NCBI RefSeq assembly: GCF_016918505.1
Contig: NZ_JAFFPZ010000011.1
Coordinates: 1-64,000, forward strand
DNA from: Desulforhopalus vacuolatus
GTDB taxonomy: Bacteria; Desulfobacterota; Desulfobulbia; Desulfobulbales; Desulfocapsaceae
Direction of reading: 5' to 3'
Length of the DNA: 64,000 nt
A model generated the notes under the pieces. It made no database searches. It was not told the DNA's origin and saw only the letters and a program-made list of their open reading frames with translations. Position numbers and translations under genes: made by a program. Positions 1 through 7,424 of this stretch are shown piece by piece (position 1 is the first letter of the stretch; the number at the start of each line of letters is the position of its first letter).

Positions 1-188
1 TGTGGGTAAGATGCCATACTTGACCAGGAATATAATGCCGTTTTGCTCTCGCCATAAGAAATTATTTTCTAATGCAGATCTATATTAACGTTTTTGAGCC
101 TAAAAAACGCATTATTGACAGGTATAAGAGTTAAAAGAACACATCTTACACACGAATACAAACACTTACCTTGGCCCGACCCTCGTTC
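1..188 (-). mobile_element. Right end of a REP-type Y1 transposase element (5' part of tnpA, runs off window)
   Basis: This stretch matches 3961-4133 almost base for base, apart from a 17-bp segment missing from the other copy. On the minus strand it encodes the start of a REP-associated tyrosine transposase: ATG at position 55, reading MARAKRHYIPGQVWHLTH before the window edge. That N-terminus is typical of the Y1 (HUH) REP-transposase group. The non-coding part ends with GGCCCGACCC near 171-181, the inverted counterpart of GGGTCGGGCC at the left end of the other copies. The rest of this copy lies outside the window, so whether it is intact is unknown. Confidence 0.75.
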
Positions 189-199
189 CTTCGCAAACG

Positions 200-262
200 G
201 TTTCGCAAACGGTTCAGATCCTGGTTCGCTCTGCTCTCACGATCTAACCTTATTCGTTAGAT
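200..262 (-). other. Integron attC recombination site, one end damaged
   Basis: On the minus strand the site starts with the core ATCTAAC (RYYYAAC), overlapping the stop of the upstream gene. The inner arms GGTTAGATC and GATCTGAACC pair with one extrahelical base, the hallmark of attC folding. It is nearly identical to the attC at 9841-9903. The outer R' box should be GTTRRRY but reads GCGAAAC, and a Y1 element end abuts it at about position 188. The outer end was therefore probably lost when that element arrived. Confidence 0.75.
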
Positions 263-1530
263 TATTTTAAAAATTCTTCAAAAAAATCGATCATGGCATC
301 CCATGTTTTGATCATTACAATTGAGGTTATCTCAATATTAGAGGAAGTAAAAATCAGATTCCTGCAGACTTCCGCACTGGGCAAATAAGGCATGCAAACA
401 AGGTGTCCTGCACCTTTTTCTCTAAAGTATTTGCATGGATACTGATGCTCATGCTGTTTAAGCCGTTCAGCGATTGTGTCTGCGAAATCTGCAGCTGGCC
501 AGACTTGATCATCCGTTCCAGCAACCAGAAAGACCGGCCCGTTGATTTGTTCTACACGGATTGCAGCAGTGTCCAGGTTCTTTGAAGCCCTGAGCCCTCT
601 TGTATAACTTTCTCGGAACGCGACGGTTTTGCCAAGGAACAGCTTGAAAATGGTATACAATGGCACTTTCATCGGCAAATAGGGCACTGTTTTTCCTCCT
701 TGAGTCCAGGAACTGCCGGGGCGGCCAAAGCGTAGCCCTTGCCAGACAAATGAACTGCCAGAGAAAGCTGCAACTGCTTTTATTTGCGAATAAAGAGATC
801 CGAGAAGAAGCGCCAATTCGCCTCCTTTTGAGTATCCGTATACAGCAATGCGGTCACAATCCACAGAGTTGTGTTGCCCCAACCAGGAAAGCCCTCTTTC
901 AATGAACTCAACCGGAATCTCATGCAATTCCCTGGGAAGTGAACCAGCACCGAAATATGCCAATGCAAAAGCAGCATAACCATGTGCCGCCAGAAGGGAG
1001 GCACGCGGTTCATTAAAACCTCCACCTGATCCACTAAGACAAATTACCGCGGGATGTGGGCCTTTGCTTGCCGGGTAGAATAAGGTGCCTGTTACCCCCT
1101 CCTGGTCAACCGGTTCACGGATTACTTCAGTTCCCTTCGAACTGAATATCCGCACAATGGTTGTTTGAGCAACCGTCTCTTCATTTATTTCGACAGAAAC
1201 TTTAACTGATAGTGGCGTAACGGTTTTTTTTTCGAACATGGAGACGGGATTTGTTGTATCCCCGTCAGGACGCATTGACCATAAGATTGCGGAAGGATCC
1301 GCGATAGCAAAAGTACCGGCAAGGGGTGCCTGTTTTGAAATATCAATAGAGCCTGCCTCATCGCTTTGAAAGGTCCCCCAAGACATCCAGGTTGTTCCTG
1401 CTTCATCCTGCGTTCTGGCTCGTATAGCAACTTCATGATTAGGTGTCAGACCGCATATCTTAAAAGTCATCAAAGGTTGGTCTGCTAAAGATTCACTTGG
1501 CTGGATAACGATTTTACATTTATCGCTCAT
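262..1530 (-). CDS. BAAT/acyl-CoA thioesterase family alpha/beta hydrolase (integron cassette gene)
   Basis: This 422-aa protein has the two-domain layout of bile-acid-CoA:amino acid N-acyltransferase / acyl-CoA thioester hydrolases. An N-terminal beta-sandwich (about 10-125) is followed by an alpha/beta hydrolase domain (about 140-422). The nucleophile elbow is GYSKGG with Ser234; Asp340 or 341 (GTDDQVW) and His376 (GAGH) complete the likely triad. A Ser nucleophile is found in the thioesterase branch, whereas the N-acyltransferases use Cys, so acyl-CoA or thioester hydrolysis is the better guess. No signal peptide is seen, so it is cytoplasmic. AAGGAATAAAGA precedes the ATG. The gene lies between two attC sites and its stop overlaps the downstream one, as expected for an integron gene cassette. 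The physiological substrate is unknown. Confidence 0.85.
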   Translation of the reverse strand: MSDKCKIVIQPSESLADQPLMTFKICGLTPNHEVAIRARTQDEAGTTWMSWGTFQSDEAGSIDISKQAPLAGTFAIADPSAILWSMRPDGDTTNPVSMFEKKTVTPLSVKVSVEINEETVAQTTIVRIFSSKGTEVIREPVDQEGVTGTLFYPASKGPHPAVICLSGSGGGFNEPRASLLAAHGYAAFALAYFGAGSLPRELHEIPVEFIERGLSWLGQHNSVDCDRIAVYGYSKGGELALLLGSLYSQIKAVAAFSGSSFVWQGLRFGRPGSSWTQGGKTVPYLPMKVPLYTIFKLFLGKTVAFRESYTRGLRASKNLDTAAIRVEQINGPVFLVAGTDDQVWPAADFADTIAERLKQHEHQYPCKYFREKGAGHLVCMPYLPSAEVCRNLIFTSSNIEITSIVMIKTWDAMIDFFEEFLK

Positions 1531-1558
1531 TCTTTATTCCTTTTCGATAAGCATAGTA

Positions 1559-1688
1559 ATCTAACGTGAAGTTAAGTGGCACCAAAAGTTTCTAGTATAT
1601 CGTTACTTGAAATAGAGAAATACCATTAAAGATTGAATGTTGAAAATGCCGTAACCTTTTGGTGTTCCTCTTGAACGCCTGGTTAAAT
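1559..1688 (-). other. Integron attC recombination site (~130 bp)
   Basis: On the minus strand the site opens with ATTTAAC directly after a stop codon and closes with GTTAGAT, 29 bases before the ATG of the thioesterase-family gene. Inner arms pair strongly (CACCAAAAG with CTTTTGGTG, plus flanking bases). The size, the ends and the position between two minus-strand reading frames fit an attC site. It is unrelated in sequence to the short sites at 200 and 9841. Confidence 0.75.
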
Positions 1689-1922
1689 TCATCTATTATT
1701 AATCATTGACACCATATCAGAATAGAAATTGTTGTAATTTCTCCATCCCATTAATGCAGTAACATTGGTGGCATAATTTATTACTCTATCGTTACTCAAA
1801 TCAAAGGCTGGGTCTTTGTAATAAGTTCCTTTATTTGAAAAGATCTCTATTTGAGCTAATTTTTCAAAAATTGTAACGTTAGGTTCTCTTAATGACTGTT
1901 CGTCTAAATGACGAACGGGGGT
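1689..1922 (-). pseudogene. C-terminal fragment of an unknown cassette gene
   Basis: An open frame without a start codon runs to a TGA at 1689-1691, immediately before the attC core. The last residues include FSNKGTYYKDPAFDL and MGWRNYNNFYSDM, which look like real protein rather than random translation. The 5' part is missing: upstream lies GC-rich sequence and the left end of a Y1 element. I do not recognise the family. It is most simply read as the tail of a cassette gene cut off by that element. A perfect 7-bp hairpin (GTTCGTC/GACGAAC) lies at its upstream edge. Confidence 0.5.
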
Positions 1923-1950
1923 AAGAACGGGGTAAGCGGGGGAGGCAAAC

Positions 1951-2560
1951 GGGGTCGGGCCACGTTAACTCTCTGATTACTCGAAATTAACGTCCCATTC
2001 AGAGGTGTTTATTGAGCCTATATCCTCATTTCTACCATCATATTCGACATTATAGGTTCTGTGTTTTTCACGAAGTTGAAATCCGATGTCATGTTCTAAA
2101 ACCTTCCGACCTTTACCACGAAACCCCAATTTCGAATGAATTGTTTCTACAAAACTTCGGCTTCCTACAGCTACACTTTCACTCTAACCCGGTTGCCTGC
2201 CGCAGGTCCTGTTGGTAACGGATTCATTTACCAATTCATTATGAGTCTCTCGGAAGGTACTATAGGATGCAAACCCTGTAAGTTTCGCTAACTTTTGATA
2301 ATCAATGAGCACTGACTTCTTTTTAGGCATCTGGATTTCATTATATCCACAAAAAGGCAACTCAGAGGGATGTGCAACGACACCAGCACGAACCATGTTA
2401 CAATCAATATAGACAGGGCATCTCAGCAGGTGCTGTTCGGTCTCCACTGCAGTTGAATGGTATCGATCCTCCCAAAAAGCTCCTTTCCTCTTTTTTCTCA
2501 TATTGTATTCTTGCCCGGTTCTTCCAGCAATCAACTGCAGAGATCGAGGTATGACATCTG
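1951..2560 (-). mobile_element. Left end of REP-type Y1 transposase element with broken tnpA
   Basis: The left end CAAACGGGGTCGGGCCACG is shared with the copy at 3566. On the minus strand the tnpA remnant runs from 2560 to a TAA at 1977. It begins at PRSLQLIAGRTGQEYN; the Tyr of QEYN is the probable nucleophile. It continues through KRKGAFWEDRYHSTAV and ends with a FRGKGRKV...QLREKHRTY segment typical of REP transposase C-termini. A TAG interrupts it at about 2182-2184, where the second copy has TGG (Trp). The N-terminal HUH half is missing because a MITE-like repeat abuts at 2561. The element is dead. Confidence 0.75.
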
Positions 2561-2676
2561 GGAACCTTGAATAATCAGTCTTTCGCCCATCTTCTTCGTT
2601 ACAGTTAAAAATTTATCCTCGCAGGTAAGCGTCAGACTCCGATATCAAACATATAGCTCCGGTAAATTTTTTCTGT
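2561..2676 (+). repeat. MITE-like interspersed repeat, right end missing
   Basis: This copy starts GGGAACCTTGAATAATCAGTC (read with position 2560) and continues through the conserved TCTTTCGCCCATCTTCTTCG core and the GCAGGTAAGCGTCAGACTCC variant segment. It stops at the end of higA without the right inverted end. It separates the truncated Y1 transposase from higA, so it has probably replaced the downstream part of the higBA cassette, including any attC. Confidence 0.75.
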
Positions 2677-2967
2677 TTACGCCGGAACCTCAATAGGTTC
2701 AATTTCTGAAAGATCAACACTCTGCTTCGCATGCCATAAATTATAGCTGTCCTGCATATGAAGCCAACTTTCGGGGGTACGTCCTAAGCATTTGGATAAA
2801 CGAAGAGCCATTACAGGACTTATAGAGCTTTGCCTCTTTAAAATCCTTAAGAATGTTGAAGGAGACACTTTAAGTCGCAGGGCAACACTACGTGGTGAAA
2901 CCCCCAATGGTTCCAAGTAAACTTCTTGAATAAATTCCCCTGGATGGGGCGGGTTATACATAGTCAT
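2677..2967 (-). CDS. higA: HigA-family antitoxin
   Basis: This 96-aa protein of the HigA/VapI-type HTH family starts with the characteristic NPPHPGEFI and contains an HTH around residues 20-75 (SVALRLKVSPSTFLRIL). It neutralises the HigB mRNA interferase encoded just upstream and normally represses its own operon. Its ATG overlaps the higB stop by one base (TAATG), so translation is probably coupled. The toxin-first gene order is typical of higBA. Such pairs are frequent passengers of integron arrays. A MITE-like repeat follows directly after the stop. Confidence 0.88.
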   Translation of the reverse strand: MTMYNPPHPGEFIQEVYLEPLGVSPRSVALRLKVSPSTFLRILKRQSSISPVMALRLSKCLGRTPESWLHMQDSYNLWHAKQSVDLSEIEPIEVPA

Positions 2968-3245
2968 TAGTGATAATCCTCATAATCTACGACATAGGCA
3001 TTGCCATCTTTGAATTCAAAAACGACACGCCAATTGCGGTTTACATCAATCGCCCATAATCCTTTATGATCACCTTTTAAGCTGTGCAACCGCCAACCCG
3101 GTGTATTCATATCTTCAATACATGTTGCTGTATCAAGTGCAATTAAGCGCATCCTTAACTTTTGCTTATGGCCGGCCTGGATTCCAGAAAGGTTGCCTGT
3201 TTCAAAAAATTTCCGTAGTCCTTTGTGCTTAAAAGATTTTATCAT
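2967..3245 (-). CDS. higB: HigB-like (RelE superfamily) toxin
   Basis: This 92-aa RelE/HigB-type ribosome-dependent mRNA interferase begins MIKSFKHKGLRKFFETGN. The C-terminus NWRVVFEFKDGNAYVVDYED matches the HigB core strands. A longer reading from 3272 would start inside the operator palindrome, so the ATG at 3245 is chosen. No good ribosome-binding site precedes it; with the TATATT box at 3253-3258 the transcript could be leaderless or nearly so. It forms a toxin-antitoxin pair with the overlapping higA. Confidence 0.85.
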   Translation of the reverse strand: MIKSFKHKGLRKFFETGNLSGIQAGHKQKLRMRLIALDTATCIEDMNTPGWRLHSLKGDHKGLWAIDVNRNWRVVFEFKDGNAYVVDYEDYH

Positions 3246-3259
3246 ACATTTATAATATA

Positions 3260-3277
3260 GCATATTGCGCAATACGC
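3260..3277 (-). promoter_or_regulatory. Palindromic operator of higBA
   Basis: An 18-bp near-perfect palindrome, GCATATTGCGCAATACGC, with perfect core ATTGCGCAAT at 3264-3273, lies immediately upstream of a TATATT -10-like box and the higB start. Position and symmetry fit the binding site of the HigA HTH antitoxin. This is an inference. Confidence 0.6.
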
Positions 3278-3565
3278 AACGCTTAGTTTTAGAAACAGAA
3301 CGTCAGTCATAACCGGCGGATTTTTCGTAAGCAGAGCGAATGAAAATGCGTCCGTGTTTATGGATTGGTTGTGTGCCGGGCACGGCACACGTTCTTAAGG
3401 GTGAGTCATCATAGTAATTCGGACTATAATGAGCAAGTTCCAGACCCAGCCTGATGGAGGCGAGCCGGAGCGAAGCGGAGACCACGACACGAAGTGGAGA
3501 GAGACCGAAGGGAACGGTAACGGTGTAGCGTTATGAAGTGTCAAACGGGGAGTGTCAAACGGATG
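3278..3565. other. Gene-poor spacer upstream of higBA
   Basis: No convincing gene is present. The stretch holds a short hairpin (GTGTGCC/GGCACAC, 3371-3390) and, near its right end, three close repeats of GTCAAACGG (about 3540-3570) leading into the left end of a Y1 element. A 60-codon minus-strand frame is open here but resembles translated repeat sequence. Confidence 0.5.
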
Positions 3566-4133
3566 TCAAACGGGGTCGGGCCACGTTAACTCTCTGATTA
3601 CTCGAAATTAACGTCCCATTCAGAGGTGTTTATTGAGCCTGTATCTTCATTTCTACCATCATATTCGACATTATAGGTTCTGTGTTTTTCACGAAGTTGA
3701 AATCCGATGTCATGTTCTAAAACCTTCCGACCTTTACCACGAAACTCCAATTTCGAATGAATTGTTTCTACAAATCTACAAAACTTCGGCTTCCTACAGC
3801 TACACTTTCACTCCAACCCGGTTGCCTGCCGCAGGTCCTGTTGGTAACGGATTCATTTACCAATTCTTTGTGAGTCTCTCGGAAGGTACTATAGGATGCA
3901 AATCCTGTAAGTTTCGCTAACTTTTGATAATCAATGAGCACTGACTTCCTTTTAGGCATCTGTGGGTAAGATGCCATACTTGACCAGGAATATAATGCCG
4001 TTTTGCTCTCGCCATAAGAAATTATTTTCTAATGCAGATCTATATTAACGTTTTTGAGCCTAAAAAACGCATTATTGACAGGTATAAGAGTCACACGAAT
4101 ACAAACACTTACCTTGGCCCGACCCTCGTTCCC
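3566..4133 (-). mobile_element. Internally deleted REP-type Y1 transposase element, both ends present
   Basis: The only copy with both ends visible. Left GGGTCGGGCCACGTTAAC and, inverted on the right, GGGTCGGGCCAAGGTAAG form an imperfect 18-bp terminal inverted repeat. The minus-strand tnpA starts at 4015 (MARAKRHYIPGQVWHLTHRC) and is then joined out of frame to the C-terminal part at about 3955 (MPKRKSVLIDYQ), removing the catalytic middle. CAGATGCC sits at the junction, suggesting deletion at a microhomology. An extra 8-bp duplication (TCTACAAA, about 3770-3783) shifts the frame again before the stop at 3598. It is non-autonomous. Confidence 0.75.
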
Positions 4134-4238
4134 CTTAACTTCAAACCACAAAAGAAAATCTATAAGCATACGATAGACGCCTTCAACAATTAGAAAAGAC
4201 GCTAAATATATAGAATTCCTCTTGTGGTTATTACAGAA

Positions 4239-5831
4239 TTATCCACTAATCGTACTATGCGTCACAACAACATCCTCATTTTTAGAAAAGACAGCCTTCT
4301 TATCTTGGCTAAGAGTTATTAATTTCAAAGACTGTCCATTAGTGCCATCAGAGTTAGAGTTTTCAGTTTGATTAGTAACCTCTTGCTGCTTCTTTGAAAT
4401 TTTTCCTAATAATTTGTTTTCGAGAGTCTTTCCTTCAGTTTCATTGGCTTCATTTTCGGTTGTCCCCACACGTCCCCAGATCTCAACCTCTTTATTTTTC
4501 GTATTCTTCACCCACATACGAAAGATTACATCATAACCATCTGTCGTGATAGAATCTACGTCAACTCTCAATTCAGGAAGGGACAGAAGTTGTTCTCTAA
4601 GCTCATCCGGCAGAGGATTGATTGAACCGCCAGAATAGACAAGATCAGCAAGCAGCATAGAGGCTAGGCATGCACTTGCGTAGCTTTTGCCACTAGCAGT
4701 CTCAATCATTGGAGGTGGATTGCGGTCACTATTCAAAAGCACGCCTAAACTACCTAAATCAGTTTGTGCCCATTTGCCCTGATTTTTTAGCTCAAACTGT
4801 TCCATTGTCAAGCTTCCATATTCAGGGTTCAGATCTATCGGGGTTATTTGAGCATATGATAGGTTATTAGTCTTTAGCTCTTCCAGGACTTCTTTTGTGT
4901 GGGCAGCTCCTATTATCATAGCAACAGGATTGCCTGATGCTTTCGCAATTAAATTCTCCGCAACATAGTCTACCATTGTGCGACTACGCTGTGAGGCGAC
5001 ATCAAAGAATTTGCGTGTTTCCTCCATCTCCTCGGCTACTTTGGTATCGATTTGAACATTTAATTCGTGAGCTCGCTCTTTAATTTCATCAATCTGTTCT
5101 ACAAGCTCTCTTGTTGAAGTATAAGAACCATCATTTATTGCTGCATAATACTTTTTGGTCCAAGGATCTGCATTTAACATAAGCTCAAAAGTTTCTGTTA
5201 TCTTTTCTTGTCCAATTAGATCATTTATCTCTTTTATCTGAGCTTGACTGAATGAATATTTTTCTGCAATTGCTATGAGGTACATAATTCGCGGACTTCT
5301 TTCAACATCTAAAGTCACTCCATATTCATCCGGTAACTCTATGCCATAAACTTCTACATTGGAGTAAACCAGTTCCATTAATTCTGCCGAATTTATTTCG
5401 CCATCTGATAGCATCATGACAGCAACTTCTTCCCGTCTTGTTTTTGCAGCATCCCCTCCAGCATTATGAAACCAATCACCCGATATTGGCTGTGCTGTCT
5501 GCATGGCTCCTTCTAAGCCGATAATCTTTACATTGTGTTTCCGATAGAGGCGATCAAGCATGACTGCCGTTTGCAAGCGTCCGATCTGCGATGTATGATA
5601 TTCTCCAAATACGAAAACTTGTCCTTTTTCCCCGTCGGAATAGATATTTCCGACATTACCCACGCCCTCTGCAATTTCTTTTGCAACACTCTCAATGTCC
5701 CCTTGTTTTTCCACTGGAGTTGAAGTAGGAGTACTCTCAATTTCTCTCGGTTTTTCCGGTGGAGTAGAGTCACACGATACAACCAGCAATAAAATGATCA
5801 TGATAATGAGACAATTCATTTTGTTTAACAT
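4239..5831 (-). CDS. Lipoprotein with EreA/ChaN/TIKI-like fold
   Basis: A 530-aa predicted lipoprotein. The start at 5831 is chosen because AAGGAGAAAGGGAGTT precedes it and because it gives a signal peptide with lipobox LLVVSC (Cys20); the frame is open 17 codons further. After a Ser/Thr/Pro/Glu-rich linker the catalytic domain opens with FGEYHTSQIGRLQ (GExH) and later has IIGAAHT (GxxH). These are the paired motifs of the erythromycin esterase / ChaN / TraB-TIKI superfamily of metal-dependent hydrolases or haem-binding proteins. A Cys-containing central part and an Asn/Glu-rich tail follow. It is the third gene of a likely operon with a trypsin-like protease and a Trypco1 protein, 64 bp after the protease stop. 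Substrate unknown. Confidence 0.65.
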   Translation of the reverse strand: MLNKMNCLIIMIILLLVVSCDSTPPEKPREIESTPTSTPVEKQGDIESVAKEIAEGVGNVGNIYSDGEKGQVFVFGEYHTSQIGRLQTAVMLDRLYRKHNVKIIGLEGAMQTAQPISGDWFHNAGGDAAKTRREEVAVMMLSDGEINSAELMELVYSNVEVYGIELPDEYGVTLDVERSPRIMYLIAIAEKYSFSQAQIKEINDLIGQEKITETFELMLNADPWTKKYYAAINDGSYTSTRELVEQIDEIKERAHELNVQIDTKVAEEMEETRKFFDVASQRSRTMVDYVAENLIAKASGNPVAMIIGAAHTKEVLEELKTNNLSYAQITPIDLNPEYGSLTMEQFELKNQGKWAQTDLGSLGVLLNSDRNPPPMIETASGKSYASACLASMLLADLVYSGGSINPLPDELREQLLSLPELRVDVDSITTDGYDVIFRMWVKNTKNKEVEIWGRVGTTENEANETEGKTLENKLLGKISKKQQEVTNQTENSNSDGTNGQSLKLITLSQDKKAVFSKNEDVVVTHSTISG

Positions 5832-5895
5832 AACTCCCTTTCTCCTTATAAACTCATTGGTTGAAATTTTATGTAATGACAATAGGAACCTTTTT

Positions 5896-6801
5896 TCACA
5901 GATCCATCCGTTGCTCTATCGCTTTCTTGATCGCATAATCAACTAAAGGGTGTCTTTTTTGCTTAGGCAATTCAATTTGCTGTATAGCATTAATTGCTCT
6001 GCTATCACCGGTCTTTCCTATGGCATTGACTATCAATGATTGGGTTGCCGGATCGGATGCCATTCTCTTGAAGGAATTTTTAAGTGAGCCTATGCAATTT
6101 GAAAGTGTTGAACCACTATAAGTAGTAATAATTTTTCCTGCAATATCTCGAGTTTTAGCAGGAGGAGATTCAGGAACTAATAATTCAATTTTCTTTTCAA
6201 GTAAGTACATTGATTCTTGGATTACTTCTTCAATAGGAACGGCTAAAGCCATCTCATAAGATTCTGCGTCCAGCCCTCCTCCTACCCAAACTATCATTCC
6301 TACTATAGCTTCTTGTTTAGGGATCCACATGGGAGAACCGCTTCTTCCTGGACGGATAGTTCCTTGCTTCGCCCTAAGTTGTAATCGGGGATACTTTTTA
6401 AATGTCGTTCTATCGATTACTTTTCCTTCAATGGTATTGGCGCCAATATAAACCTGTTTCTTGGCGCTATCGTAGCCTCTCGCTATGAAATCTGATGGTC
6501 GATTGTCCCATGCTGTCACTCGAATATCACTGGCTCCCTCAACATCACGATAGGCTCGTAGAGTCGCAAAATCTCGAGGACGCGAAAAGCAGCAATCTTC
6601 CAAAAGTTCTGCCCGTATCCATTTATCCCATCTATCATGTCGAATCCAATAATCTCTCTTCAAAGGATGCTTTTTAGAGCAAAGAACATGATAACAAGTA
6701 ACGATTAGATCCTTGAAAATATAGAATCCAGTACCATTTCCCGTATTGCCATCCCAAGAAACCTCAACCACGATAGAACTTAAAAGCTTTCTCCCACACA
6801 T
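5896..6801 (-). CDS. Trypsin-like serine protease
   Basis: A 301-aa cytoplasmic-looking trypsin-fold protease (Trypsin_2 type) with no signal peptide. The catalytic triad is readable: His38 (TCYHVL), Asp77 (RDFATL), Ser154 (GRSGSP). The domain fills about 8-205. The remaining ~95 residues are helical and include a HEAT-like stretch (SLIVNAIGKTGDSRAINAIQ). It starts one base after the stop of the upstream Trypco1 gene, so translation is probably coupled. From the Aravind group's conflict-system analyses, trypsin domains of this kind recur beside Trypco domains, where cleavage of a target is predicted to be triggered by infection or stress. The role here is inferred from that context. Confidence 0.8.
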   Translation of the reverse strand: MCGRKLLSSIVVEVSWDGNTGNGTGFYIFKDLIVTCYHVLCSKKHPLKRDYWIRHDRWDKWIRAELLEDCCFSRPRDFATLRAYRDVEGASDIRVTAWDNRPSDFIARGYDSAKKQVYIGANTIEGKVIDRTTFKKYPRLQLRAKQGTIRPGRSGSPMWIPKQEAIVGMIVWVGGGLDAESYEMALAVPIEEVIQESMYLLEKKIELLVPESPPAKTRDIAGKIITTYSGSTLSNCIGSLKNSFKRMASDPATQSLIVNAIGKTGDSRAINAIQQIELPKQKRHPLVDYAIKKAIEQRMDL

Positions 6802-6802
6802 A

Positions 6803-7117
6803 TCACTTAGTTTTCCATTTCAACTTAATTTGGAATGCACCTTCGCTGCCAGCCTTAGCAAAAACCACACCAGCTTCACCGGTAAGCTTAACTCCAAAAC
6901 AAACCTCAATCTCATCAGGGGTTGCTTTTTGTTCAATATTACGAAGCCCATTGTAGGTATTCTCCGCTGTACTTTTCACCAAATCGAGAACCGAGGCAAA
7001 CTTTTCCTGTAGCTCTTGAATTATTCCTTCGTCAGATACTTCACCAACATAAGGCCCACCGATCTCAAATAATACTGGTGGCTTGTTATCATCAATAATT
7101 ATTTGTCCGTATGGCAT
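6803..7117 (-). CDS. Trypco1 / CU044_2847-family protein
   Basis: A small 104-aa protein matching the trypsin-co-occurring domain 1 (CU044_2847) pattern. An N-terminal strand region (IIIDDNKPPVLFEIGG) is followed by a helix around 30-65 and the signature end FGVKLTGEAGVVFAKAGSEG followed by an (I/V)KLKW strand. Members occur next to trypsin-like proteases in predicted prokaryotic conflict or apoptosis-like systems. It is the first gene of the three-gene unit, preceded by TAGGAAATGTAAAG before the ATG, and ends one base before the protease start. It may be the adaptor or regulator of the protease (inferred). Confidence 0.7.
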   Translation of the reverse strand: MPYGQIIIDDNKPPVLFEIGGPYVGEVSDEGIIQELQEKFASVLDLVKSTAENTYNGLRNIEQKATPDEIEVCFGVKLTGEAGVVFAKAGSEGAFQIKLKWKTK

Positions 7118-7424
7118 CTTTACATTTCCTATAAGCTATTAGTTTAGAGGTTTTGTTTATTTTTTATCACACATCATGAGTTTCCAACGGAGTTTTTCAG
7201 CTATTCCCGGTCCGAGCTAAAAAACGGCCTAAAATTGATTTTCGTACCATCGGCTGTGAATTCAGCACAAAACCAAACAGTATAATGTGGTTTTTGAGCA
7301 ACAATATGCAAATCGGGTAGGAACCAGCCGTATTTATAACGTCTTTTTGACACACTAATCCATTTGCCCCTGTCGATATTTTTCGAGCAGGGATCTCATT
7401 TTTTATATCAGTCCGATTATACTG
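7118..7424. other. Spacer between Trypco1 unit and DDE transposase
   Basis: No gene seen. It must contain the promoter of the Trypco1-protease-lipoprotein unit and the left end of the adjacent DDE element. A matching inverted end on the other side of the transposase gene could not be found by eye, so the insertion boundaries are undefined. TTTCCAACGG at 7176-7185 is one base away from a cassette junction core on the minus strand. Confidence 0.4.

Noticed and set aside
196-262. Possible tRNA-like segment (GGTTCAGATCC ... GGATCTAACC)
   Set aside because: The arms and outer boxes fit an integron attC site; no anticodon or acceptor arrangement is present. No tRNA or rRNA gene was found elsewhere by eye.
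2012-2218. Plus-strand frames repeated at 2012-2218 and 3633-3920
   Set aside because: They are antisense to the C-terminal part of the Y1 transposase; they look conserved only because the element is repeated.
3540-3570. CRISPR-like short repeats (GTCAAACGG three times)
   Set aside because: Units are 9-12 bp with no regular spacers and lead directly into a Y1 element end; no Cas genes in the window.
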